Shown here one piece after another: positions 1 to 10,145 of a stretch of 64,000 nt of DNA. Both the position numbers and the translations under genes were made by a program. The stretch's first letter is position 1, and every line of letters starts with the position of its first letter. The DNA comes from Dermanyssus gallinae (Eukaryota > Arthropoda > Arachnida > Mesostigmata > Dermanyssidae): NCBI GenBank assembly GCA_003439945.1, contig QVRM01004004.1:186001-250000 (forward strand), in the 5' to 3' direction. The notes below the pieces were generated by a model. The model ran no database searches and was not told the origin of the DNA. It was given only the letters and a program-made list of their open reading frames with translations.

Positions 1-874
1 CTGTGTGTTCAGCTTGGCCAACCAAAACAAAATTGACACTCGCTAAAAACCTCTTTAGGACAGCCCCTTCAGTGGTTCGTTCGGTAGGTAGGCCCATAGG
101 CTAAGTGAGGGGCATATCATTGTCTTTTTCGGTTATTGCTATGCGCCCAGGCCAAAATGCATCTCCTATCTGGCTCATCCTGAGTGGCCTAAGAACACAT
201 CCCTGCCACGGACTGCAGCTGAACATTCTCTTGCCAGCAGGGCTAACACAGCACTAGACGCTTTAAAGAAAGAAAAGCCAACCTTCAATGCCAAGACAAG
301 CAAAACCGAATGTTGAAGACAGGTAAGTAACGAGACCAAACAGCGTGAACCTTAGTGACGTCTCAGTTGTTTGAGGGGGGGCGAGCATTGCGACCAGCTG
401 CAACAGTCAACAGCGTAAAAGCAAGAATATGAAGACGAACCGACTGACCAACTAACTGATCTCGCTCCTCTACCGCCGACCGCCTCTATCTAGAAGTCCT
501 TTCGTGATTGTCGTATTGTCGAAGGAGCAACGTATGAGAATGCCCGAAGCAAGCCGAAATCAGCTCGTGGACGGCAGACGATCTCCCAATTACAGACCTG
601 TATTTGCTGAAGGCAGTATTAGGGTAGACGTGCATGTGAAATGATCCTATCAAAGGTCCTAGACGTTTTTTGGCATGTGATGTTGATGCTCGTTTGTATC
701 CGGCAGGTTGTTTAATATACTGTGTGCCATCATTCAATGGCGGATAGAGCGTTAAATTTGACGGAGTAGGCACTCCATGAAGAAGAAAGAGCTAGCGGCT
801 TGCATACCTAGGTGACTACGACAAAATAGTAGAATCGGCCTTATGGATTAGAAAGATGGCTCTCTTGCCATATA
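1..874. other. unassigned flank, no gene recognised
   Basis: No domain, RNA gene or repeat was recognised. A minus-strand open frame at about 486-773 has no clear start or family and is not called. Confidence 0.4.
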
Positions 875-2195
875 CGAGGTGTGTTCAAAAAGTATCGCGA
901 CTTTTGTGTTTTTTCAAAAATTATTCATTTATTCATGAATATCTATTTTGTCCCCTTCAAAGTAATCCCCATGAGATATTATACACTTGTGCCAACGGTT
1001 TTTCCAATCTTCGAAGCACTTCAAAAAACCATTTTTTTTTATCTTGTTCAGCTCCTCCTTCGCTGCCGTCTTTATCTCGTCAAGCGTAGCGTAACGTCGT
1101 CCTTTCATGGGCCTCTTCAGTTTAGGGAACAAGAAAAAGTCACAGGGGGCCAGATCTGGGGAATACGGTGGCTGCGGCATCATTAGTGTGTTGTTTTTGG
1201 CCAAAAACTCGCGCACAAGCAACGATGTGTGAGCAGGGGCGTTATCGTGGTGCAAAAGCCAATTTTTGTTCTTCCACAAATCCGGGCGTTTCTGGCGGAT
1301 TGCTTCGCGCAAATTGCGCATAACCTGCAGGTAATATTCCTTATTGACCGTTCTACCCTGTGGCAAGAACTCATGATGCACCACGCCCCTGCAATCGAAG
1401 AAAACTGTCAGCAAAACTTTCACATTCGACCGAACTTGGCGCGCTTTTTTCGGTCTTGGTTCGTGCGGCAGCTTCCATTGAGATGATTGAGCTTTGGTTT
1501 CCACGTCATAACCATAAACCCACGATTCGTCACCAGTTATGACCCTCTGGAGCAAATTTGGGTCGTCGCGGACAGAGTCCAACATCTCATTAGCAATGTT
1601 CATGCGATGCCGTTTTTGGTCGCAATTGAGCAATTTTGGTACGAATTTCGCGGCGACCCGTCTCATGCCCAAATCATTGATAAAAATCGAATGGCACGAG
1701 CCAATCGATATGTTTAGGTCCTCAGCAACTTCTCTAACGGTGATTCGACGATTGGCCAATACCATTTTCTCCACTTCATTAATTTTTTCGTCTGTTGTTG
1801 AAGTGCTCGGGCGTCCGGCACGCTCTTCGTCGTTCACATCTTCTCGGCCTTCTAAGAACATTTTGTACCACCGATAAACGTTGCTTCGGTCCAAGGTAGC
1901 TTCTCCGTATGCCACAGTCAACATTCGGAATGCATCCGCGCACTTAATTTCGTTTTTCACACAAAATTTGATACAGGTTCTTTGATCCATTTTTTTGAAT
2001 AGGTAAAAATCGAAGACGATCCAAAACACGTGCAAGCAAAGCAGCTGTCAACAATTAAGTGAACATTCAAAATGGCCGAGCTTGTCGGCATAAGTGAGAG
2101 ACATGAGTACCAACATAACGCCACAAAAAATCGAAATTCGAATATACGTAACCCGCGAAAATTCAAAAGTCGCGATACTTTTTGAACACACCTCG
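875..2195 (-). mobile_element. mariner element, copy 1, complete
   Basis: A 1321-bp DNA transposon. The left end starts CGAGGTGTGTTCAAAAAGTA and the right end is its exact reverse complement over about 32 bp, so the terminal inverted repeats are perfect. A TA dinucleotide flanks each end (873-874 and 2196-2197), the usual mariner target duplication. The single gene inside is uninterrupted. Perfect repeats plus an intact transposase suggest a young and possibly autonomous copy. Two close relatives lie at 6704-8019 and 60965-62285. A TA microsatellite begins at the right end. Confidence 0.95.
929..1990 (-). CDS. mariner transposase (DD34D), intact
   Basis: The 353-residue transposase cuts and rejoins the element at TA sites in the nucleus. 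The start chosen is the ATG giving MDQRTC; the frame is open further upstream but has no ATG. The N-terminal half carries the paired helix-turn-helix DNA-binding region (about residues 1-115), followed by FVPKLL at 116-121, the equivalent of the WVPHEL linker of other mariners. The catalytic triad is D154 (TGDESW), D249 (HHDNAPAH) and D284 (APCDFF), with exactly 34 residues between the last two. YSPDLAP is at 276-282. No stop or frameshift is seen. It differs from the 61-62 kb copy at only a few residues (for example L/S at 46 and R/Q at 127). The subfamily is not assigned. Confidence 0.95.
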   Translation of the reverse strand: MDQRTCIKFCVKNEIKCADAFRMLTVAYGEATLDRSNVYRWYKMFLEGREDVNDEERAGRPSTSTTDEKINEVEKMVLANRRITVREVAEDLNISIGSCHSIFINDLGMRRVAAKFVPKLLNCDQKRHRMNIANEMLDSVRDDPNLLQRVITGDESWVYGYDVETKAQSSQWKLPHEPRPKKARQVRSNVKVLLTVFFDCRGVVHHEFLPQGRTVNKEYYLQVMRNLREAIRQKRPDLWKNKNWLLHHDNAPAHTSLLVREFLAKNNTLMMPQPPYSPDLAPCDFFLFPKLKRPMKGRRYATLDEIKTAAKEELNKIKKNGFLKCFEDWKNRWHKCIISHGDYFEGDKIDIHE

Positions 2196-2205
2196 TATAT
2201 ATATA

Positions 2206-2295
<90 letters not shown>
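2196..2295. repeat. interrupted (TA)n microsatellite
   Basis: TA repeat broken by TTTA units. It begins exactly at the right target TA of mariner copy 1. Confidence 0.9.
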
Positions 2296-2296
<1 letters not shown>

Positions 2297-4439
2297 CAAC
2301 AAAAGGCATTCCAAATTGTACTATGGAGTTAACGAAGCAAACCGCTTAAACCTAAGTGTGTATTTTTACTGGCCTCGTCGAAATTTTTTTATGGCAGTCG
2401 AGAGCGACACTTTTTGCAAATCGAGATTTTGGCCCGAGGTATCGATGATATTGAGGAGATTACTGAGCACTCCAGCTGCGGCTGCCTGAGTGAGTGAAAT
2501 ATAAGCTCTACTCTACGAAGGCGCATTGATGAGCTAACCAAAGAGGTCAACAACACACCGATGACTAGATGAGCTCAGCATGGTCGGACGGACGTCAACA
2601 GAACCAGCACCAAAGCTCGCAGCGGCAGCACCAAAGCTCGCAGCAACGGCGGCCGGGCTCGTCTGCAATACGCTACGTGAAATTACCGTAATATATGTAT
2701 ACGACAGAGGTTAGTGAGAGAAAGTGTGGCGTCACAAGCGGCATAACAAGGTACAACCAATGCGTCACAGGGCCAAAGTGAGAATGACATGAAAGAATAT
2801 GCCAACATATAGTGATAGGTAGCGACGCTGGGATAAAAATGACAAAGCTAGCAGAGCAAAATCAAATGATTTATAAGAGTAGGCATACACAGGTAGGATC
2901 CGCGGGCGCAAAAAAAAATGCGACCGTCACACAAATATAACAAGATGAAGACCCACAATTGTATGCTTTGAGCAAACAGTATACTTGACTGCAACGACAC
3001 AGTACGACAGCATGGCCAGAAGAGTTCGAGGTGTCTCTTGTGGAACCTCGAAGGACTAGAATACACTTTACGGTTATCTAGAAAACATGATTTTAATGAG
3101 TTTGCTTTTATATTCATTACGAACACCTATAAAGGCAAAGTGTAAAAAACAAATAATATCGTATTATCACGGCACAAGGGCATCACAGCCAAACAATCAA
3201 GGCGGAAGGACGAGGTAGACGCACGTTGGGTGTCACTATAGCTGTATTGCCGAACGTGAGCTCGCAGGTCTTACTTAGGTACGAGTAGACTTATTGTCGT
3301 GAAGACTAAAGTATTATTGCATATGTGCATACAGACATATTGCGATCACCGGAGATCTCAATTTGTATTTTAATCCCACAAAACGAAATAAACGAGTTGT
3401 AATATTTATGGAAGGCGTTGATAGTCTAGGACTACGAATCGAGGTCGATATGCAATCTGCATCAACATCCCGAAGACCGTGGTGGCGTGGTTTAGAGGGC
3501 TAGTGCGCTAATCATGGTTATCTATCGGCGTGTCGCTGGTTTGATCTCTTTTTTCCCGCCAAAAGCTAGCTTGTCAAGTATATATTGAGTTTATTTTCCG
3601 TATAATACATTAGGTATATGCTACACACATCAACTAGCTAAGCCAATGCGCATTGTGACTGTCACGTGTCCGTTTCGATGAGGCCAGGGCGAGACCACTT
3701 CAGGAGTGTGCCCCGAACGGAGGCAGCGTTTCCACGTTGTATGTCAAGATTCAGGCGTTGTTCAAAAAAGGACGATGACCTGTTATCACCGGATGACAGG
3801 TTCAACAAGGTCCCGACTTTGCGGATCAGCTGCCGAACGCCAGGGGCACCCAGGGTTTCAAACGCGAGAGGGCAAAATCGATCTCTGTTGTTGAACGAGC
3901 TTTCCTTGAGCGGCGTTCATTGTCATATCTTGTTTTAATCCTAACAACTTGCAGGCAACCTTTAGCCTACACAAAGCTCAGTCAACTAAGATTTGAACTT
4001 GCAGTCAACGTATTCACGACCAGCAAATGCAATCCATATTTGTCGTGCAGGGTCAACACGCGCAAACTGGATCACGCAACTTCTACCACTTCTTAAACGT
4101 CGAGAAGACCTCGACATCTCGAGCGCCGCTTTCAGTGGCCTGTACAGACATAAAATACGAATGTCCGCTCTCAAACCACCAAAATTAAACATAAAATCCG
4201 GGTTGACCAAGAACGCCGCATTACCTAGTTATTAATCCGTCAATACAAGGAGAGAAACGGCAGTAATTTAGTATTTTAAGACGCGAAAGAAAAAGATCTC
4301 GACAGTATTAAAACTATGTTTTTTAAAAGAGCTACTGGATTCCCAAAAACGGCTCTTTACGCTGGTGTTGCATAGATGCAATGAACCCATGTTAATGGAA
4401 AACCTAGAACACCACATCGGTCTTAATACCTCAATATGA
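2296..4439. other. no gene recognised
   Basis: Only short open frames without recognisable domains. A tRNA-like tract at 3481-3560 is listed separately. The frames at 3666-4235 match nothing known to me. Confidence 0.4.
3481..3560 (+). repeat. degenerate tRNA-like (SINE-type) sequence
   Basis: GGTGGCGTGGTTTAG resembles a pol III A box and the start of the SINE family found elsewhere in the window. GCTGGTTTGATCTC, about 45 bp on, resembles a B box. There is no SINE tail and no clear target duplication, so it may be a different or very old SINE, or chance. Confidence 0.3.
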
Positions 4440-4715
4440 GGTTAATAGTTACGAATTTGACCACGGTACACTCGAAGCATTTAAACCACTACAAACCATC
4501 GTGTTCTTCGGCAGAATTTTCTCAGGAACACGACAGTGTGTTTAGTTTCTGTCTTGGAGGACTGGTTGTCTCGCAATAGCACATTTTATGCTCCAATGTC
4601 GGGCAAAAACACTAGTGTCACAAATTGTAGTAATTTTACTCTCACTCCGAAACAAGACTTCTCAGAGACCATGTTCCATTGAAAAAAATATTTGCTTTGA
4701 CGAGCTCTACAATTA
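4440..4715. mobile_element. solo end of a DD41D-type transposon
   Basis: Bases 4572-4674 match, with few differences, the roughly 103-bp inverted repeat bounding the DD41D element at 57.6-59.7 kb. The match continues past it to GAGCTCTACAATT, as at 59620, and weakly upstream. No transposase accompanies it. It abuts the larger wrecked element starting near 4732, so it is probably the remnant of a separate insertion. Confidence 0.7.
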
Positions 4716-4731
4716 AAAAAAAATGGAAAAT

Positions 4732-5504
4732 CTGCATTCTGCATAATCTGAATGACATCTAACGCAAGCTAGCAAAAGGCGAATAGGTCGAATAAAGAAA
4801 GTCATAAAAAGTCGATTTGTTGTTATAACTTACGTTGAAGCTTTCACGTGCAGAATCGTAAATTTATGCCATTACGCTCAAAAGACGAACACTCTCTGAC
4901 GATAGCAAATTTAATGCCCGTCATTTAATGCCCGTCGTACCAAAGTGATGGTGCTGCGTTACGTAGTTTCTGAGTAACTAAGCTTTTTCGACAGCCATAT
5001 CGAAAACAGAGGCATGCATACTTCCTAGCATCCTGACCTGCTTTAGCACAAAAACCACTTGCGCACGTTCAGAAACACACCAGCATTTGTTTATTATAAG
5101 AAGCGCTCATAGTTCCGTCTGCCTACCACTAAACACCTTCTGTAGCGATTGCACAGGCTCTCTTGCCCTAACGGCGTCAACAGCGTTGAATATACGGTCG
5201 ACCAGATCTTCACGCGATTCAACGGGGGTTTTGTAGACCACATTCTTTAGGTAGCCCTACAAAAAAAATTCGAGGCTTGTTAAATCGTGGGATCGAGGTG
5301 GCCAAGCTATAGACCCGCCTCGGCCGATCCACTGATTCTCGAATGTCTCGTTTAGGTATTCTCGAACCGTAGCAGAGTTGTGTGGCGGCGCACCGTCATG
5401 CTGGAACCACATTCTTAGACGAACGCTTTCCGGGACGCTTTCCAACAACTGGGGTAACGTATGGATCAAAAACGCACGATAGGCAGCTGCATCTAATCTG
5501 GCGG
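4732..5504 (-). pseudogene. inverted duplicate of DD41D 3' end and transposase C-terminus
   Basis: On the minus strand, 5504 down to about 5100 encodes the C-terminal half of the transposase (QHDGAPPH, then WIGRGGSIAWPPRS); the rest is the terminal repeat. The third acidic position reads SLEFF, with Glu where its relatives have Asp. The stretch keeps GGGTCTATAGC uninterrupted, which is the empty site of the mariner insertion in the plus-strand copy. At about 5504 it jumps to the inner edge of the 5' repeat (AAACACACCAGCATTTGT), a motif also present near 5070. Confidence 0.8.
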
Positions 5505-5544
5505 GAAGAAACACACCAGCATTTGTTTACGCTGAGCAGCTTTT

Positions 5545-5755
5545 GCGCGGGCTTTGATTCGCAGTTTGCGCGGTCTTTGATTCGAAGTTATTCGCAGTTC
5601 GCACGAGTTTCAATTGGAAGTTCGCGCGGGCTTTGATTCGAAGTTATTCGCAGTTCGCACGAGTTTCTATTGGAAGTTCGCGCGGGCTTTGATTCGAAGT
5701 TATTCGCAGTTCGCACGAGTTTCTGTTGGAAGTTCGCGCGGGCTTTGATTCGGAA
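5545..5755. repeat. 56-bp minisatellite, about 3.5 units
   Basis: Units begin GCGCGGGCTTTGATTCGAAG and contain TTCGCAGTTCGCACGAG. Two full units are nearly identical, the first is rearranged and the last is truncated. It lies between the inverted arm and the transposase N-terminus of the composite element. Confidence 0.9.
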
Positions 5756-6703
5756 TTCGCGTCATTCGAGGCGCCAAAGCACCATAAGAAAAACCGCCAA
5801 CACCAAATGCTATAGAAAACGAAGCGTTAGGTTTTCAAGACGTGTCATTTCATCGCGAACTGCAGACTCTATCATAACTCCGTTGTGAATCGGTTTACAA
5901 ATGCGGAAAATGCTGACATGCTCTGCATTTATGGTGAAGCAGGCTGTAACACGAGAGCGCGCGACGGCTGTACGCAGAGCGTTTTCCAAATAGACTCATA
6001 CCTGATAGTCGCACGTTTACGAATATATATAGTCAGTTATGTGAAACTGGAAAACGGTTCCATGACCGTTACTACGACACTGGACGGCTACAGACGACGA
6101 GAACGGCAGATGCGGAAGAACTTATTCTTCAGGAATTAGCCGAGCGACCTTCTGTGAGCATTAGGCATTTATCTGTGTATGCCGGGGTTAGTTCCGCTAC
6201 TGTGCAAAAGACACTGGCCGATGAAGGACTGCGTCCATACCGGTGCCAGCGAATTCAAACTCTGCGGCCCAGTGACTATCAGCTACGTACTGAATACTGT
6301 CGACAGTTTTTGGAGAAAGTGGAAATATTGGACAGGTTCCCTGCGCTTGTTCTGTTTACGGAAGATGGTGTGTTTAATGCACACAACACTCATTGGTGGG
6401 CCTACGAGAACCCAAATATGACTCGCGAGCATAGACGCCAGAATCGCTTCTCGGTGAATGTCTGGGCGGGCATGGTGTACGACTACCTTATAGGTCCCCA
6501 CATACTTCCCGCTAGATTAGATACAACTGCCTATTGCGCGTTCTTGAGCCATACGTTACCCCAGATACTGGAAGACGTCCCGGAAAGCGTTCGCCTGAGA
6601 ATGTGGTTCCAGCATGACGGTGCGCCGCCACACAACTCTGCTACGATTCGAGAATACCTAAACGAGACATTCGAGAATCAGTGGATCGGCCGAGGCGGGT
6701 CTA

Positions 6704-8019
6704 CGAGGTATGTTCAAAAAGTATCGCGACTTTTGTGTTTTTTCAAAAATTATTCATTTATTCATGAATATCTATTTTGTCCCCTTCAAAGTAATCCCCA
6801 TGAGATATTATACACTTGTGCCAACGGTTTTTCCAATCTTCGAAGCACTTCAAAAAACCATTTTTTTTATTTTGTTCAGCTCCTCCTTCGATGCCGTCTT
6901 TATCTCGTCAAGCGTAGCGTAACGTCGTCCTTTCATGGGCCTCATCAGTTTAGGGAACAAGAAAAAGTCACAGGGGGCCAGATCTGGGGAATACGGTGGC
7001 TGCGGCATCATTAGTGTGTTGTTTTTGGCCAAAAACTCGCTCACAAGCAACGATGTGTGAGCAGGGGCGTTATCGTAGTGCAAAAGCCAATTTTTGTTCT
7101 TCCACAAATCCGGGCGTTTCTGGCGGATTGCTTCGCGCAAATTGCGCATAACTTGCAGGTAATATTCCTTATTGACCGTTCTACCCTGTGGCAAGAACTC
7201 ATGATGCACCACGCCCCTGCAATCGAAGAAAACTGTCAGCAAAACTTTCACATTCGACCGAACTTGGCGCGCTTTTTTCGGTCTTGGTTCGTGCGGCAGC
7301 TTCCATTGAGATGATTGAGCTTTGGTTTCCACGTCATAACCATAAACCCACGATTCGTCACCAGTTATGACCCTCTGGAGCAAATTTGGGTCGTCGCGGA
7401 CAGAGTCCAACATCTCATTAGCAATGTTCATGCGATGCTGTTTTTGGTCGCAATTGAGCAATTTTGGTACGAATTTCGCGGCGACCCGTCTCATGCCCAA
7501 ATCATTGATAAAAATCGAATGGCACGAGCCAATCGATATGTTTAGGTCCTCAGCAACTTCTCTAACGGTGATTCGACGATTGGCCAATACCATTTTCTCC
7601 ACTTCATTAATTTTTTCGTCTGTTGTTGAAGTGCTCGGGCGTCCGGCACGCTCTTCGTCGTTCACATCTTCTCGGCCTTCTGAGAACATTTTGTACCACC
7701 GATAAACGTTGCTTCGGTCCAAGGTAGCTTCTCCGTATGCCACAGTCAACATTCGGAATGCATCCGCGCACTTAATTTCGTTTTTCACACAAAATTTGAT
7801 ACAGGTTCTTTGATCCATTTTTTTGAATAGGTAAAAATCGAAGACGATCCAAAACACGTGCAAGCAAAGCAGCTGTCAACAATTAAGCGAACATTCAAAA
7901 TGGCCGAGCTTGTCGGCATAAGTGAGAGACATGAGTACCAACATAACGCCACAAAAAATCGAAATTCGAATATACGTAACCCGCGAAAATTCAAAAGTCG
8001 CGATACTTTTTGAACACAC
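6704..8019 (-). mobile_element. mariner element, copy 2, nested, defective right end
   Basis: A 1316-bp copy inserted in the DD41D transposase. The left end is normal (CGAGGTATGTTCAAAAAGTA) after a TA. The right end stops at GAACACAC, lacking the last four bases (CTCG), and is followed by GGGTCTA, a 7-bp direct repeat of the left flank (6697-6703 and 8020-8026). The length equals copy 1 minus those four bases and one base lost in the gene. Confidence 0.9.
6850..7818 (-). pseudogene. mariner transposase with C-terminal frameshift
   Basis: Near-identical to copies 1 and 3, with all three catalytic aspartates in frame. One T is missing from the poly-T run near 6862-6869 (eight instead of nine), so the protein ends early as NKIKKMVF, losing about 30 residues of the normal C-terminus. 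With the damaged right end, this copy is probably not mobile by itself. Confidence 0.9.
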
Positions 8020-8153
8020 GGGTCTATAGCTTGGCCACCTCGATCCCCCGATTTAACAAGCCTCGACTTTTTTGTGGGGCTACCTAAAGAGTGTTGTCTA
8101 CGAAACCCCCTTGAATCGCGTGAAGATCTAGTCGACCGTATATTCAACGCTGC

Positions 8154-9316
8154 CAAGTTATGCTGCTGGTTCCCGCCATACACGCTCTATTCAACAAGAT
8201 ACAAGAATATGTATCCTTGCCCTCGTCATGGAGGGAAATTATTTTGAGTGTCATACCGAAATGGAAAGGTAACCCGCTCTTCCCGTCATCTTGGCGTGGT
8301 ATTGCGAAGAAAAGTGTTGTGTACAAGCTTTTAGCTAGTATATTTACCAAGCGACTGGAGGCGTTTCTCGACGACGTGGATGGCTTGCCGGAAGAGCAGC
8401 ATGGATTTAGAAGAGGAAAGTCGACGATGACTGCTTGCTCCGTGCTTCTTCACACTCAGCAGGCGCTCGCAACTCTGCAGAAGTATGTGAATGCTAATGG
8501 CCTGGTTATAAATGTGAGTAAAACAAAGGCTATTAAATTCAGGGGAGGCGGAAGGCTGGCTAGTGATGATGGGCTTCACCTTCAAGGAAACCCTGCCGAG
8601 TACGTAAAACATTTCGCCTACCTCGGCGTCGAATTAACAACCACTGGGTTGTGTTTTACGCGTGTTTTACTTTTTATCTCAAAGAAAGAATCCGTAAGGG
8701 TCTTATGGCATTTCACAGTATTCAAATACCAGTGCGGCTGTCGTCACAGGCAGCCTTGCAGCTATTTGATATAAAAATAGGCCCCACAGCTGGGTATGGA
8801 ATACAAGTGATATAGCCGTACCTCAGCACAGCGAACCTCGCTGATCTCGATAGACTCAAAGCTGCATTCCTCAAGCGTACCCTGGGTGTCCACAGAACAA
8901 GCCGCAACCGTCTTGTCTACCTGGCGGCTGGAACACCACTCTTCACAGAAACTTTGCAGCGAAGCTTCAACCTGTCTCACACTGAGGCATTTAGGCAGCA
9001 CATCCAGAATTGGGAGGCGAAACTAGCTGATGTCGATCCAGCCTTCTTTATGACGCCTGCCATCACCTCGGACACGTGGAAGGGTCCCAACATGGCAAAT
9101 CGTCATCTTACTCTTCAATTCGCTATGCATGGATTTCACCATAAAATATGTATTCGACCTGGCCACCATGAAGCTGACGAATCGTGCACTTGTCAACGTT
9201 GCGACCATCATTGCATAACATATAATTTACTTGAATGCTCCAATCTGGTTTCTGTTAACCGACTAATGTAACAAATATAATATCTACTATTTGGTCAATA
9301 AACTTGAACTTGTTAA
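8154..9316 (+). mobile_element. 5'-truncated LINE with 14-bp target duplication
   Basis: The insertion is bounded by a direct repeat ATATTCAACGCTGC at 8140-8153 and 9317-9330. It ends with AATAAACTTGAACTTGTTAA rather than a long poly(A). The coding remnants match the LINE at 38.9-42.0 kb. It entered the DD41D transposase gene on the same strand. Confidence 0.9.
8160..9271 (+). pseudogene. LINE ORF2 remnant, reverse-transcriptase core deleted
   Basis: It opens with the RT fingers region (SSWRGIAKKS, then EEQHGFRRGKST), parallel to the 39-kb element. It then passes in frame from LLHT to QQALATLQ and on to NGLVINVSKTKAIKF, which in the full element lie either side of the palm. The deletion removes the FVDFKAAFD and YADD motifs yet keeps the frame. 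Further on the frame is broken. The C-terminal zinc-knuckle region (CTCQRCDHHC) is still recognisable near 9188-9217. Dead. Confidence 0.85.
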
Positions 9317-9822
9317 ATATTCAACGCTGCTGACGCCGTTAGGGCAATGCCTAACATATTCACACGAGTGCAAGAGAGCCTGTGCAATCGCTACAGAACG
9401 TGTTTAGTGGTAGGCGGACGGAACTTTGAGCACTTTTATAATAAACAAATGCTGGTGTGTTTCTGAACGTGAAGTGGTTTCTGTGCTAAAGCAGTTTAAG
9501 ATGCTAGGAAGTATGCATGCCTTTGCTTTCGATATGGCTGTCGAAAAAGCTTAGTTACTCAGCAACTACGTAACGCAGAACCATCACTTTGGTACGAACA
9601 TGACAGGCATTAAATTTGCTATCGTTTTGAGCGTAATGGCAAAATTTTACGATTTTGCACGTGAAAGCTTCAACGTAAGTTATAACAACAAATCGACTTT
9701 TTATGACTCTTTATTCCACCTATTCGCCTTTTGCTAGCTTGCGTTAGATGTCATTCAGATTATACAGAATTTTCCGCCGAACACACTAGTATGATCGGTT
9801 GCTTCATGCGTCGACTGAAATG

Positions 9823-9978
9823 TGTAATCATGGAAATTTAGAGCTCAATAATGAATTACTGAAAAATAAATTCGCCGTCCGGTCCCATATATATATATAT
9901 ATATATATTATGGGACCGGACGACAAATTTATTTTAATTCAGTAATTCATTATTGAGCTTAAAATTTCCATGATTACA
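9823..9978. repeat. palindrome with (TA)n centre
   Basis: Two arms of about 67 bp (TGTAATCATGG outermost, GTCCGGTCCCATA innermost) in inverted orientation around a short TA repeat. There are a few mismatches. It truncates the 3' end of the composite DD41D element and may be a small MITE or an inverted duplication. Confidence 0.85.
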
Positions 9979-10004
9979 TATTTGCAACTATTGTAACAAT
10001 TGAG

Positions 10005-10014
10005 GTACATACTG

Positions 10015-10076
<62 letters not shown>

Positions 10077-10083
10077 TATGTAC
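10005..10083. repeat. second TA-centred palindrome
   Basis: GTACATACTGA and its reverse complement bracket about 57 bp of nearly pure TA repeat, 26 bp after the preceding palindrome. Confidence 0.85.
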
Positions 10084-10145
10084 ATATGCACACACTTGTA
10101 TATATGCAAGGTGAAGAACCAGAACCTCAGTATAGCCGTTAGAGC

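Larger units (their letters stand above)
5885..9463 (+). pseudogene. DD41D transposase, multiply broken
   Basis: A decayed N-terminus (about 5885-6150) parallels the start of the better-preserved relative at 58016. An open segment from 6154 carries the helix-turn-helix region and the central domain (LVLFTEDG at the first acidic motif, QHDGAPPH at the second). It is cut at 6703 by a mariner. The frame resumes at about 8020 (IAWPPRSPDLTSLDFF), then loses bases so that the expected FLWG motif is out of frame. A LINE splits it at 8154. The C-terminus resumes at 9317 and ends near 9463. Spacing of the last two acids in the family is 41 residues (DD41D). Not functional. Confidence 0.8.
4732..9821 (+). 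mobile_element. composite DD41D Tc1/mariner-type element with nested insertions
   Basis: In order: an inverted copy of the element's own 3' end (4732-5504, minus strand), a 5' internal segment with a 56-bp minisatellite, a plus-strand transposase from about 5885, a mariner (6704-8019), more transposase, a LINE (8154-9316), then the transposase C-terminus and the 3' inverted repeat to about 9821. Bases 4740-5095 are the reverse complement of about 9420-9770. The same repeat forms the inner part of the foldback arms at 59.7-60.8 kb. The normal 5' end has been replaced by an inverted duplicate of the 3' end. The 3' end stops where the 9823-9978 palindrome begins. Confidence 0.8.

Noticed and set aside
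486..773. A 95-codon minus-strand frame
   Set aside because: It opens on a non-ATG codon and no domain or splice context was found.
1229..1877. Plus-strand frames repeated at 7057-7705 and 61319-61967
   Set aside because: They recur only because they are antisense to the three mariner transposases.
2094..2489. A 131-codon frame running through the TA repeat
   Set aside because: Its middle is only alternating Tyr and Ile from the microsatellite.
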